In this document: piece by piece, positions 52,777-61,381 of the stretch
Layout: each line of letters starts with the position of its first letter
Position numbering within the stretch: the stretch's first letter is position 1
Assembly (NCBI RefSeq): GCF_030652235.1
Contig: NZ_JAUSBA010000045.1
Location: forward strand, 124,001-188,000
Source: Cypionkella sp.
GTDB lineage: Bacteria; Pseudomonadota; Alphaproteobacteria; Rhodobacterales; Rhodobacteraceae
Reading direction: 5' to 3'
Length of the DNA: 64,000 bases
Position numbers and translations under genes: made by a program
Notes under the pieces: generated by a model
Database searches by the model: none
Told to the model about the DNA's origin: nothing
What the model saw: the letters and a program-made list of their open reading frames with translations, nothing else

Positions 52777-54012
52777 ATGACCCAAATCTCGCTCTGGCAA
52801 AACCGCAACTTCCGCCTGATGTTCGCCTCATCCGCCGCCACCAACCTTGGCGATGGCTTGATCACGGTTGCGGTGGCATGGCTGGCGACGCTGCTGACGC
52901 ATGATCCTTTCCTGATCGGCCTTGTCGCCACCGCCCGCAGCTTGCCATGGTTTCTGTTCGCTTTGCCCGCAGGCGTGATCACCGACCGAGTCGATCACCG
53001 CCGCTTGATCATCGGCGCCGATTGCCTGCGGATTGTGATTTCAGTGGCCTTGCTGACTTTGGCGCTGACAGCCAGCCCCGGCACGGGTCCGGTGCTGCTG
53101 ATGGCCGCCCTATCCTTCGTCTTAGGCAGCGCCGAGGTGTTGCGCGACAACACAGCACAAACCTTCACGCCCGCCGTTGTTGAGAAATCGCAACTGGAGC
53201 AAGCCAATGGCGCGATGTGGAGCACAGAACAACTTGCAGGCCAGTTCATCGGCCCACCGCTTGCGGGCCTGCTGATCGGCATATCTGTGGCGCTGCCGTT
53301 CGGCATCCAAGCCGCGATGCTGGTCACAGCCGTCGCCCTGATCGCAAGTGTCAGGCTGCCAGAACGCGCCCCAACCTCCCCGCATCTGCCCATGCTGGCT
53401 GCCTTAAAAGAAGGCATGCTCTGGCTCTGGCGCGACATGCCCCTGCGCCGCCTTGCCTTCATTCTGGGCGGCTTCAACTTCATCGGCTACGGTTTCGCCG
53501 CCGTACTGGTGCTGTACAGCCAACGCGTTCTCGGCTTGGATGCTTTCGGTTTCGGCATCTTCCTGACCCTTCCGGCGATTGGAGGCCTCGCCGCCACCCT
53601 GATCGGCCCGCGCATCCTGCGCCACGTTACCCCAAGAACGGCCATTCTGCTTGGCATGACTGGATTCACCGCCGCCGCTTTGGTTTTGGCGCTGCAATCT
53701 CCGCTCTGGCTGATCGCCATTTTCTTGGTACTCGACGGCTTTTCCGGCATGCTGTGGAACATCGCCCAAGTCAGCTACCGCCAACGCCACATCCCCGCGC
53801 CGCTGCTGGGCCGCGTCAACTCCGCCTTCCGCTTCATCGGCACAGGCCCTGCGGCGTTTGGTGCCTTCACCTTCGGCGGTCTGATCGCATGGGCGGGTTC
53901 GGGGGCAGAGCCTTGGGGCACGGCGCAAGCCGTGTTGCTGCCCTACTGGGTGGCCGCCGCCATCGCCGGGGCATTGACGCTTTACGCCGCCGCCCGTCTG
54001 CAGCTGCGATAG
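52777..54012 (+). CDS. Major facilitator superfamily transporter (411 aa)
   Basis: Twelve-helix MFS transporter, close in layout to the EntS-like exporter group. Landmarks are NRNFRLMFASSAATNLGDG, PWFLFALPAGVITDRVDHRR and EQLAGQFIGPPLAG. Start 52777 (MTQISLW) begins just before the first conserved block. The gene shares its upstream region and the iron-type box with the imelysin operon, so an iron-linked role such as siderophore or metal-chelate export is possible. No siderophore biosynthesis gene is in the window. Confidence 0.85.
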   Translation: MTQISLWQNRNFRLMFASSAATNLGDGLITVAVAWLATLLTHDPFLIGLVATARSLPWFLFALPAGVITDRVDHRRLIIGADCLRIVISVALLTLALTASPGTGPVLLMAALSFVLGSAEVLRDNTAQTFTPAVVEKSQLEQANGAMWSTEQLAGQFIGPPLAGLLIGISVALPFGIQAAMLVTAVALIASVRLPERAPTSPHLPMLAALKEGMLWLWRDMPLRRLAFILGGFNFIGYGFAAVLVLYSQRVLGLDAFGFGIFLTLPAIGGLAATLIGPRILRHVTPRTAILLGMTGFTAAALVLALQSPLWLIAIFLVLDGFSGMLWNIAQVSYRQRHIPAPLLGRVNSAFRFIGTGPAAFGAFTFGGLIAWAGSGAEPWGTAQAVLLPYWVAAAIAGALTLYAAARLQLR

Positions 54013-54024
54013 CAAGATCGGGAT

Positions 54025-54138
54025 AAAAAAGACCGGGCACAAGGCCCGGCCAGGTCCAACAGGGAGGGTGCTGTGCCATAACCCCGACACAGCAAGGGGA
54101 ACTTTTGGCCGCCGGGCGGGGAGGACGCGCTTTGGCCT
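54025..54138 (-). ncRNA. Candidate anti-Shine-Dalgarno small RNA, copy B
   Basis: In the 207-bp gap between convergent genes, the - strand carries TTATTG-N17-TATCTA (54173-54145) as a weak promoter, then CCTCCCC (54124-54118), a GCTGTG/CACAGC hairpin, and CCCTCCCTGTTGGACC. It ends in a CCGGGC/GCCCGG terminator stem followed by T6 (54030-54025). The predicted RNA is about 110 nt. The CCTCCCTGTTGGACC-hairpin-T block is shared with 46424-46480. It may instead be the 3' end of the response-regulator transcript. Confidence 0.5.
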
Positions 54139-54219
54139 GATCCGTAGATAGTCATTCAATCGGGCAACAATAAGACCCGTAAGGGACGAAAATCTTACCT
54201 GAAGCGCCCAATCTTAAGC

Positions 54220-54906
54220 TTACGCGACCAGCTTATAGCCGCCATTCTCGGTCACCAGCAGCCGCGCGTTGCTTGGATCAGACTCAATCTTCTGCCGCAG
54301 ACGGTAGATGTGGGTCTCAAGTGTGTGCGTTGTAACGCCAGCATTATAGCCCCAAACCTCGTGCAGCAGCACATCGCGCGCCACCACGCCTTGTTGCGCG
54401 CGGTAGAGATACTTCAGGATGTTGGTTTCCTTTTCAGTCAACCGCACCTTCTTATCCTTGGCATCGACCAGCATTTTCTGCGCGGGCTTGAACGTATACG
54501 GCCCCATCTGGAACACCGCGTCTTCGGATTGTTCATGCGTGCGCAACTGCGCGCGTATCCGCGCTAACAGCACCGGAAACTTGAACGGCTTGGTCACATA
54601 ATCATTGGCACCCGAATCAAGGCCCAAAATCGTGTCGCTGTCGGTGTCATGCCCGGTCAGCATCATGATCGGGCATTTCACCCCGGCCTTGCGCATCCGG
54701 CGACACAATTCGCGCCCATCCGTATCGGGCAAGCCCACATCCAGAATAACCAGATCGAACAGACCCGCCTTGACCTTCTCCATGCCCTCAGCCCCGGTGC
54801 GGCCCTCAAACACGTCGAAATCTTCGGTCATCACCAACTGCTCGCTCAGCGCTTCGCGCAGATCGTCATCGTCATCGACCAGCAAAATTTTCCGCAACGT
54901 TGCCAT
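54220..54906 (-). CDS. OmpR/PhoB-family response regulator (228 aa)
   Basis: Two-domain DNA-binding response regulator. The receiver domain has the acidic pocket DDDDD (residues 11-15), phospho-acceptor D56 in [13 protein letters not shown], the MMLTG switch and K in VTKPFK. The C-terminal winged helix has [35 protein letters not shown] and NGGYKLVA. Start 54906 (MATLRK) has GGAGG 7 nt upstream. No histidine kinase gene lies beside it. It is not CtrA, whose receiver and motif sequences differ. Divergent from ribA. Confidence 0.92.
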   Translation of the reverse strand: MATLRKILLVDDDDDLREALSEQLVMTEDFDVFEGRTGAEGMEKVKAGLFDLVILDVGLPDTDGRELCRRMRKAGVKCPIMMLTGHDTDSDTILGLDSGANDYVTKPFKFPVLLARIRAQLRTHEQSEDAVFQMGPYTFKPAQKMLVDAKDKKVRLTEKETNILKYLYRAQQGVVARDVLLHEVWGYNAGVTTHTLETHIYRLRQKIESDPSNARLLVTENGGYKLVA

Positions 54907-55057
54907 GTGGGCCTCCATCAGCCGAGCGGTTTGCTCTTGCGCTAACACATGCGCCCCCCTCACGGTTCCGACAAGATTTGCTACAATCGTCTCACGCGGT
55001 CGTGTCGCGCGCATGGCAAATGTTTCAATCCGTTCCAGTTTCGCCTATGTAGCCTGC

Positions 55058-56143
55058 ATGAGCCTGCGCCCCTCCACCCCCGAAATCCTCGCCCGCGCCC
55101 GCGCTGACCTGCGGCTTGGGCTGGCCATTGTGTTGACGGGCGGTGGCCAAGCCATGCTGTGCGCCGCTGTTGAAGAGCTGACCGAAACCCGCCTCACAGC
55201 ATTGCGCGCCGAGGGCCAGCCAGAACTGGCGCTGACTACGCGGCGCGCTGAGACGCTGAAAGCCATCCCCTATGACGGCGATCTCGCCCGCCTGCGCGTG
55301 CCAGTGGATGCCGATCTGCGCTGGCTGCGCGCCGTGGCTGATCCCGCTGACGATTTGAACGTGCCGATGAAAGGCCCGCTGGTCGCCTTGCGCGACGGCC
55401 CCGCCACCCTGCACCGCACCGCCATCGCGCTGGCAAAATCCGCACAATTGCTACCCGCGATGCTGCTGGTTCCGATCAACGATGGCTTGGCGCTGGCCGC
55501 CCGTAACAACCTGACCCTGCTGGCGCATACTGATTGCGCCGACCTTGACCGGCTCGCGCCCTTGGCCCCGGTGATCTCTGCCCGCCTGCCGATGGCCGCA
55601 ACGCAGGCAGGCCGCTTGCACATCTTCCGCCCCGACGATGGCAGCGCCGAGCATTACGCCATAGAAATCGGCCGCCCTGACCGCAACAAACCCGTCCTCG
55701 CCCGCCTGCATTCTGCCTGCTTTACGGGCGACGTTTTGGGCAGCCTGAAATGCGACTGCGGCCCACAACTCCACGCCGCCCTCGCACGGATGGGGCATGA
55801 AGGCGTAGGCGTTCTGCTTTATCTGAACCAAGAAGGCCGCGGCATTGGCCTGGCCAACAAAATGCGCGCCTATTCGTTGCAAGATCAAGGCTTTGACACC
55901 GTGGAAGCCAACCATCGTCTCGGCTTTGAAGATGATGAACGCGACTTCCGCATCGGTGCTGAAATCCTGCAAAAGATGGGTTTCAACCAAGTCCGCCTGC
56001 TCACCAACAACCCCAAAAAGCTGGCCATGTTGCAAGCCTGCGGCCTGACTGTGACCGAACGCGTGCCGCTGAAAGTCGGCCAAACGGCGCACAACCAAGG
56101 CTATCTCGCCACAAAAGCCGCCAAATCCGGGCATTTGCTATGA
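55058..56143 (+). CDS. ribA: GTP cyclohydrolase II with N-terminal extension (361 aa)
   Basis: First enzyme of riboflavin synthesis. The RibA domain lies at about residues 180-355: zinc cysteines in [22 protein letters not shown]-contact [14 protein letters not shown], then [11 protein letters not shown] and [10 protein letters not shown]. The first 175 residues resemble a degenerate RibB-like region ([14 protein letters not shown]) but lack clear RibB catalytic motifs. Start 55058 (MSLRPS) is used; the open frame extends upstream through the response regulator gene and is rejected. The stop overlaps the next gene (ATGA). Confidence 0.93.
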   Translation: MSLRPSTPEILARARADLRLGLAIVLTGGGQAMLCAAVEELTETRLTALRAEGQPELALTTRRAETLKAIPYDGDLARLRVPVDADLRWLRAVADPADDLNVPMKGPLVALRDGPATLHRTAIALAKSAQLLPAMLLVPINDGLALAARNNLTLLAHTDCADLDRLAPLAPVISARLPMAATQAGRLHIFRPDDGSAEHYAIEIGRPDRNKPVLARLHSACFTGDVLGSLKCDCGPQLHAALARMGHEGVGVLLYLNQEGRGIGLANKMRAYSLQDQGFDTVEANHRLGFEDDERDFRIGAEILQKMGFNQVRLLTNNPKKLAMLQACGLTVTERVPLKVGQTAHNQGYLATKAAKSGHLL

Positions 56144-56640
56144 AATCATCCGACATGATCCTGACCCCTATGGGTTTGCGGTTCCAAAACCGCCGCTTCC
56201 CCTGCACCGTGGGGCGCGGCGGCATCACAACAGACAAGCGCGAAGGCGACGGCGGCACCCCCACCGGAACCCACCGCATCGTTGGCATGCTTTACCGACC
56301 CGACCGCATCGCACGCGCAGCACTGCCCGATTGGGCTCTGCCGATCCGCCCGAATGACATGTGGTCCGATGATCCCAACGACATCGACTATAACCAGATG
56401 GTGCGCGCACCCTATCCCTACAGCCACGAAAATCTGACGCGCAGCGATCCACAGTATGACCTGATCCTGATCACCGATTGGAACTGGGTAGAGCCGACCC
56501 CCGGTCGCGGCTCGGCCATTTTCATCCACACTTGGCGCAGCCCAAGCCACCCCACCGCCGGCTGTATTGGCCTTGCCCGCCAAAGCCTGCTTTGGATCGC
56601 AAACCGTTTGCGCCACGAGTCTCGGCTGGTCGTGCGCTGA
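56140..56640 (+). CDS. L,D-transpeptidase (YkuD)-like protein without signal peptide (166 aa)
   Basis: Protein with the L,D-transpeptidase catalytic pattern: [18 protein letters not shown], with H130 and C142 matching the H-(x)n-S/T-x-G-C motif. The N-terminal [19 protein letters not shown] is also family-typical. No signal peptide or membrane anchor is visible, so a standard periplasmic cross-linking role is uncertain; a cytosolic member of the fold is possible. Coupled to ribA by a 4-nt overlap. Confidence 0.88.
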   Translation: MKSSDMILTPMGLRFQNRRFPCTVGRGGITTDKREGDGGTPTGTHRIVGMLYRPDRIARAALPDWALPIRPNDMWSDDPNDIDYNQMVRAPYPYSHENLTRSDPQYDLILITDWNWVEPTPGRGSAIFIHTWRSPSHPTAGCIGLARQSLLWIANRLRHESRLVVR

Positions 56641-56691
56641 CACTTTCCAAAGCGGTTCGACCATCCTATCCTGACCCAAATGGGGGACACG

Positions 56692-58563
56692 ATGGCCAAA
56701 ACTGTAAAACCGGACGACCAGATTTTTGCCCTGCGCATGGCGCGATCGGCCCCTGATCTGTGGCCGATGCTGGATCAGCTTTACGGCCAACACCCCGGCT
56801 ACAACCAATTCTGCACCGATCTGAAGACCGTCCTTGCCGAGGGTTGGAAAGACCGCCCCGCCGACCTTAAACTGCTGGACCTAAAGCGCGATTTGGAACC
56901 CGACTGGTTCCAGCGCGCTGATATGGCGGGCTATGTGTTCTACATCGACCGTTTTGCAGGCAACCTGCGCGGCGTGCTCGATCACCTCGACTACCTCGAA
57001 GATCTCGGCATCACCTACGTTCATTTTATGCCCTGCCTGACCCCCCGCCCCGGCGATTCCGATGGCGGCTATGCGGTGATGGATTACCGCAGCATCAACC
57101 CGGCTTACGGCACGCTTGACGATTTCAAAGCGGTTTCAACCGAACTGCGCAAGCGTGGCATCTCGCTGTGTATCGACCTTGTGCTGAACCACACCGCCAA
57201 GGAACACCCTTGGGCGCAGGCGGCGGCCACTGGCGACAAAGCGGCGCAAGACCTGTATTGGATGTTTGACACCACCGACGAACCGCAGGCTTTTTCCAGA
57301 ACCTTAGTCGAGGTTTTCCCCGACAACGCCCCCGGCAATTTCACCTACTACCCCGATTTCGATAAATGGGTCTGGACCACCTTTAACGAACATCAATGGG
57401 ATCTGAACTGGTCTAACCCGCAGGTTTTCCTTGAGATTACGAAAATCATGTTGCACCTCGCCAACGCAGGCGTTGACGTTCTCCGCCTCGATGCCGTGGC
57501 CTTCATGTGGAAGCGTCTTGGCACCCTCTGCCAGTCGGAACCCGAGGTGCATATGCTGCTTCGCGCCTTGCGCGCCTGTTGTCGGATTACGGCGCCTGCG
57601 GTGATCCATCTGGAAGAAGCCATCGTTTCCCCGCAAGAAATGCTGCCCTATTTCGGGCGCGGCACGCATGACGGGCGCGAAGGCAATCTGGCTTATCACA
57701 ACTCGCTGATGGTGCAATTCTGGAGCGCGCTTGCCACCCGTGACACCCGCCTGATGACGCATGTGCTGGCCAGCCACTTTCCGGACCGTTTGACCAACGC
57801 CACCTATGCCACCTATATCCGCTGCCACGATGACATTGGCTGGGCGGTCACCGACGAAGATGCAGCCGCCTGCGGGCTTTCCGGCGCAGCGCACCGCCGC
57901 TTTCTGTCCGATTTCTACCAGGGCAGCTTTCCGGGCAGTTTCGCCGAAGGGGCCCCGTTTCAGATCAATGAGGCCACCGGAGACAAGCGGATTTCCGGCA
58001 GCTTTGCGTCGCTTGCTGGGCTAGAGGCGACAGACGCGCATGACCGGGAAATGGCCGTGCAACGGATGTTGATGGGCCATGCGCTGATCGCGGCGTTTGG
58101 GGGGATTCCCTTGATCTATATGGGCGATGAATTGGCGATGCTGAACGACCACAGCTATCTGGCCGACCCCGCCCACGCCCATGACAGCCGCTGGATGCAC
58201 CGTCCTCAAATGGATTGGGCGCTGGCGCAAGCGCGCCATTCAGGCAATTCCCTGTCGTCGCAATGCTTTCTTGGCACCCAACACATCCTTGCCAGACGCC
58301 GCGCCACGCCGGGGTTGCATGGTGGGCATCCGACGCAGATCGTGCAAACTGGCAACCCCACCCTGTTCGCGGTGCAAAGGGGCGCCCCAACTGGGCCGAT
58401 TCTGTGCCTGTTCAACTTTTCGCATCACTGGCAGCATGTCGCGGGTGGCTGGTTGCAAGCCCACGGCATCACGCATTGGCATGATGCCTTGTCGGATCAG
58501 ATCGTGACGCTGCATGGCGATTATCTGGCGCTGCCGCCCTATGCGCGGGTTTGGCTGACTTAG
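56692..58563 (+). CDS. Amylosucrase-like GH13 alpha-glucan enzyme (623 aa)
   Basis: Alpha-amylase superfamily enzyme most like amylosucrase (GH13_4), which moves glucose from sucrose onto glucan. Catalytic residues are visible: nucleophile D267 in DVLRLDAVAF, acid/base E309 in VIHLEEAIV, and transition-state D380 in IRCHDDIGW. HFMPCLTPRPGDSDGGYAVMD and LVLNHTAKEHPWA are also amylosucrase-typical. Start 56692 (MAKTVK) has GGGGGA just upstream; the ATG at 56680 has no site. No sucrose transporter or other glycogen genes are near, so sucrose phosphorylase-like or hydrolase activity cannot be excluded. Confidence 0.9.
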   Translation: MAKTVKPDDQIFALRMARSAPDLWPMLDQLYGQHPGYNQFCTDLKTVLAEGWKDRPADLKLLDLKRDLEPDWFQRADMAGYVFYIDRFAGNLRGVLDHLDYLEDLGITYVHFMPCLTPRPGDSDGGYAVMDYRSINPAYGTLDDFKAVSTELRKRGISLCIDLVLNHTAKEHPWAQAAATGDKAAQDLYWMFDTTDEPQAFSRTLVEVFPDNAPGNFTYYPDFDKWVWTTFNEHQWDLNWSNPQVFLEITKIMLHLANAGVDVLRLDAVAFMWKRLGTLCQSEPEVHMLLRALRACCRITAPAVIHLEEAIVSPQEMLPYFGRGTHDGREGNLAYHNSLMVQFWSALATRDTRLMTHVLASHFPDRLTNATYATYIRCHDDIGWAVTDEDAAACGLSGAAHRRFLSDFYQGSFPGSFAEGAPFQINEATGDKRISGSFASLAGLEATDAHDREMAVQRMLMGHALIAAFGGIPLIYMGDELAMLNDHSYLADPAHAHDSRWMHRPQMDWALAQARHSGNSLSSQCFLGTQHILARRRATPGLHGGHPTQIVQTGNPTLFAVQRGAPTGPILCLFNFSHHWQHVAGGWLQAHGITHWHDALSDQIVTLHGDYLALPPYARVWLT

Positions 58564-59213
58564 CCGTAACTCCGCGCGCCGAAAATCGCGCTGCCGACCC
58601 GCACATGGGTGGCACCCGCCGCGATTGCGGCTTCAAAATCGCCGCTCATCCCCATCGACAAGCCCGTCAGCCCGTTGCGCGCGGCCATCCCGGCCAGGGC
58701 CGCAAAATGCGGGCCTGCATCCTCGCCCTCGGGGGGGATGCACATCAGGCCCGCCAAGCTGAGATCCATCGCGCGGCAGTCGGCGATAAAGCCATCCAGC
58801 GCTGCGGGCAAAACCCCGGCCTTCTGCGGCTCGGCCCCGGTATTCACCTGCACGAACATCTGCGGACAGGCCCCGCGCGCCTGCGCCAGTTTCGCCAGTT
58901 TGTCAGCCAAAGAAGCGCGATCCACGGTATGGATCGCATCGAACAACTCGACCGCCAGTTTTGCTTTGTTGGTTTGCAGTGGCCCGATCATATGCACCTG
59001 CACCGCGTCAAATTCGGCGCGAAACCCCGGCCATTTCGCCTGCGCTTCCTGCACATAATTTTCGCCAAACAGCCGATGGCCGGCAATCAGCACGTCACGC
59101 ACCCGCGCGTCGGGTTGCACTTTGCTGACTGCGATCAGGTGTACCGAACCAAGGCCACGTCCCGCCAGTGCCTCGGCCGCCCGCACCCGCGCTAAAATTG
59201 CCTGCAACGCCAT
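58560..59213 (-). CDS. YggS-family pyridoxal-phosphate homeostasis protein (217 aa)
   Basis: PLP-binding protein of the YggS/PROSC family, which buffers pyridoxal phosphate. The PLP lysine is in HLIAVSKVQP; other landmarks are FGENYVQEAQAK, HMIGPLQTNK, VQVNTGAEPQKAG, GLMCIPP and the C-terminal HVRVGSAIFGARSYG. Start 59213 (MALQAI) is chosen; the frame to 59276 runs into the porin terminator. Its stop overlaps the stop of the convergent amylosucrase-like gene. Confidence 0.94.
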   Translation of the reverse strand: MALQAILARVRAAEALAGRGLGSVHLIAVSKVQPDARVRDVLIAGHRLFGENYVQEAQAKWPGFRAEFDAVQVHMIGPLQTNKAKLAVELFDAIHTVDRASLADKLAKLAQARGACPQMFVQVNTGAEPQKAGVLPAALDGFIADCRAMDLSLAGLMCIPPEGEDAGPHFAALAGMAARNGLTGLSMGMSGDFEAAIAAGATHVRVGSAIFGARSYG

Positions 59214-59256
59214 GCCATCCCCCCTGTGTGACGGCACTTGATCACTGCGCCGCACA

Positions 59257-59288
59257 AAAGAAAAGAGCGGGCACAAGGCCCGCTCTTT
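59257..59288 (-). terminator. Rho-independent terminator of the porin gene
   Basis: Perfect 11-bp stem AAAGAGCGGGC/GCCCGCTCTTT (59262-59272, 59278-59288), loop ACAAG on the + strand, with CTTTTCTTTT following on the - strand. It lies 24 bp past the porin stop. Confidence 0.9.
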
Positions 59289-59311
59289 CCGAAGTGTTTT
59301 GATCGGTTAGA

Positions 59312-60244
59312 TCAGAACGACATACGCACGCCGAGGTCAGCGTAGGTTTCGCCAGCGAAGCCCGAGTGGATTGCGCCAGCAAGGGTTGCGCCGCCGAGGT
59401 CGTAGGCAGCGCCCAGACCGTAAGCGGTGTCAGCTGCAGCAGCGTCCGAGTCAGACACATATGCACCCAAGGTGATGCCGTTGATGGTGTAGTTGCCATA
59501 GATCGTGGTGGTTTTGCCGAAACCGGACGTACCGTTGTCGTTGTAGTTCAAGCCAACGTTTGCGACGTCGTTCACTTTGTAAGCCACGCCAACGAAGGTC
59601 ACGTAGTTGCCGACAATGCCTGCGCCTTTGTCAGCGTAAGCCGCTGCAACGGTGAACTGACCCATGGTGTAGTCAGCTGCGATCGAAGTTTCGTTCGCGT
59701 CATCGGTCGTGTCGTTCTGGTCTGCTTGAACGTACGAAGCTTTCAGGTTCACACCCGAAACCGAGTAAGCTGCATAGACACCAACGCGATTTACTGCGTA
59801 TGGGCCGCTGCTGAACGAGAAGAACGAGCCTTGCGGATCGCCGTAGGACGATTCGGTGAAGCCAATTTCCGGGTTGTACATCAGAGCAACCGAGTCGATT
59901 GCGGTGTTGGCGTTACCAACTTCGACGCGAACGCCGCTTGCTTCAACGTACAGCATTGCCGGGCTGAACTCAGCAGCATTACGGTCGCCGCCAGTGTCCG
60001 CCACGGCGGTGTTTTGGGCGTTCTGGAAACGGATACGACCACCGTAGGTGACGCCGTTGTCAGCTTCGAATTTTGCGTTCACGTTCACACGCAAACGGTA
60101 GGCCAGTGTGGTTTCGGCTTGGCCGACACCAGCTGTGTCGTCATAGACCAGACCGAAACGGCCCGAACCGCTCAGGGTGATTTCAGCCGAAGCTGCGCCA
60201 GCGGTTGCTGCGAGCAGCGCGGTGGTGAGAAGAAGTTTGTTCAT
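59312..60244 (-). CDS. Outer-membrane porin, Rhodobacter type (310 aa)
   Basis: General porin of the Gram-negative type 4 family. The signal peptide is MNKLLLTTALLAATAGAASA, and the mature protein begins EITLSGSGRFGLVYDD. The chain is beta-strand-rich with alternating residues and ends in the phenylalanine-terminated TYADLGVRMSF needed for outer-membrane assembly. GAGGA lies 7 nt before the start. A strong terminator and well-placed leader suggest high expression. Solutes carried are not deducible. Confidence 0.93.
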   Translation of the reverse strand: MNKLLLTTALLAATAGAASAEITLSGSGRFGLVYDDTAGVGQAETTLAYRLRVNVNAKFEADNGVTYGGRIRFQNAQNTAVADTGGDRNAAEFSPAMLYVEASGVRVEVGNANTAIDSVALMYNPEIGFTESSYGDPQGSFFSFSSGPYAVNRVGVYAAYSVSGVNLKASYVQADQNDTTDDANETSIAADYTMGQFTVAAAYADKGAGIVGNYVTFVGVAYKVNDVANVGLNYNDNGTSGFGKTTTIYGNYTINGITLGAYVSDSDAAAADTAYGLGAAYDLGGATLAGAIHSGFAGETYADLGVRMSF

Positions 60245-60694
60245 GGTGTTTCCTCGTTTTTTCTCAAAGACGCGACCATACTCAAGCGATGCTGAAGCAG
60301 GTATGACGCCGTTTTCCCCTGCCACGGGCCTGATTGCAACGGCAAGCGCAGCAATCGGGCCAATCGGGCAATCGGTGATGCACGCTTGCCACAGTCGCAG
60401 CGCCCGCCACGGCCGCAGCTTTTGGTGCAAAAACCTTGAACTGTGGATGCGTGCAGGCGCGCTTTTACCAGAAGCGCGGTTGGTTGCGCGCGATTCTTAA
60501 GTCTTTCCCCGCGGGGAAGGCCTATGGTTTTTTGCATACAGGGCACCATGCGCAGACCTAAGCCCCACTTTTGGTAGAGAGGCCCTGCTGTGCCACAAGC
60601 TGTGCGTGGGCTGAAACCCTGCGTCCGGCGGAAAAGCCTTGGCACGCCCGAGGCTGTCAGTATAAACAGCGACAGGTTGGCATGGGGAAACCGG
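60245..60694. other. 450-bp intergenic region between porin and DUF3576 genes
   Basis: No gene is supported here. It holds the porin leader and promoter, tandem AATCGGGC units near 60353-60373, and the palindromic element at 60501-60522 followed by TTTTTT at 60528-60533. An open frame from 60590 enters the DUF3576 gene but is not needed for it. Confidence 0.5.
60501..60522. repeat. Short palindromic repeat, copy 2
   Basis: GTCTTTCCCCGCGGGGAAGG with perfect palindrome TTCCCCGCGGGGAA (60505-60518). It resembles the copy at 22782-22803. Six T residues at 60528-60533 would allow it to act as a weak + strand terminator. Confidence 0.5.
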
Positions 60695-61210
60695 ATGATC
60701 TTGCGTCGTATCATGGGTAAAGCGCTGAATTTTGGGCTGATGGCCGCGCTTTTGACCGGGATTTCCGCCTGTGGCCTGTTGGGTAAAGCTGGCGGCGGGT
60801 CGTATGACCCGAAAGTGCAGGCCGAACTGTCGCGCGAAAACCGCGAAGCGGCGAAGGGTCGCCAAACCGGGATCGGTCAGTTGTTTCGCAAATCGGACAA
60901 CCCCAACACCACGGTTGAAGTCAACAAATACCTCTGGAAGGCCAGCCTCGACATTCTGAACTTTCTGCCCATCGAATCGGTAGACCCGTTCACCGGGGTG
61001 ATCGTGACCGGGTATGGCACGCCTCCGGGTGGGGGCCGCTCGGTGCGCGCGACGATCTATGTGCAGGACCCGGCCCTGGATGCGCGCAGTCTGAAAGTGG
61101 CGATGCAGGGCAGCGGTGGCGGTGCGGTGTCGCCTGAAACCATCCGCGCGGTGGAAGATGCGATTTTGACCCGCGCGCGTCAGTTGCGTATTCAAGACAG
61201 CGGGCTGTAA
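60695..61210 (+). CDS. DUF3576 lipoprotein (171 aa)
   Basis: Outer-membrane-type lipoprotein of the DUF3576 family, widespread in alphaproteobacteria next to leuS. The signal is FGLMAALLTGISAC with the lipidated cysteine in ISAC. Conserved blocks are VNKYLWKASLDILNFLPIES, DPFTGVIVTGYG and ATIYVQDPALDARSLKV. Start 60695 (MILRRI) has GGGGA upstream; the ATG at 60713 is an alternative. Function unknown; the position suggests an envelope role shared with the following leuS-lptE-type operon. Confidence 0.88.
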   Translation: MILRRIMGKALNFGLMAALLTGISACGLLGKAGGGSYDPKVQAELSRENREAAKGRQTGIGQLFRKSDNPNTTVEVNKYLWKASLDILNFLPIESVDPFTGVIVTGYGTPPGGGRSVRATIYVQDPALDARSLKVAMQGSGGGAVSPETIRAVEDAILTRARQLRIQDSGL

Positions 61211-61381
61211 GCGCGCTTCTTTGCTCAAGTTGGGGCCAGCCCCCGCTTCAGCGTTTCTTCGCTGCTACGCAGCAAACGCCTACGTACCCCGGGATATTTG
61301 AGCACAGAGGATGTGGGCAGGCTGGACCTTGGCCCCCAAGCCAGTGTAATTGCGCCAAGGAACTAGCCTGAGGGGCCTGAT

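Noticed and set aside
54220-54906. Identification of the response regulator as CtrA
   Set aside because: The receiver begins [16 protein letters not shown] and the protein lacks CtrA-specific sequence; it is a different OmpR-family regulator, so the CtrA box at 17282 is not explained by it.
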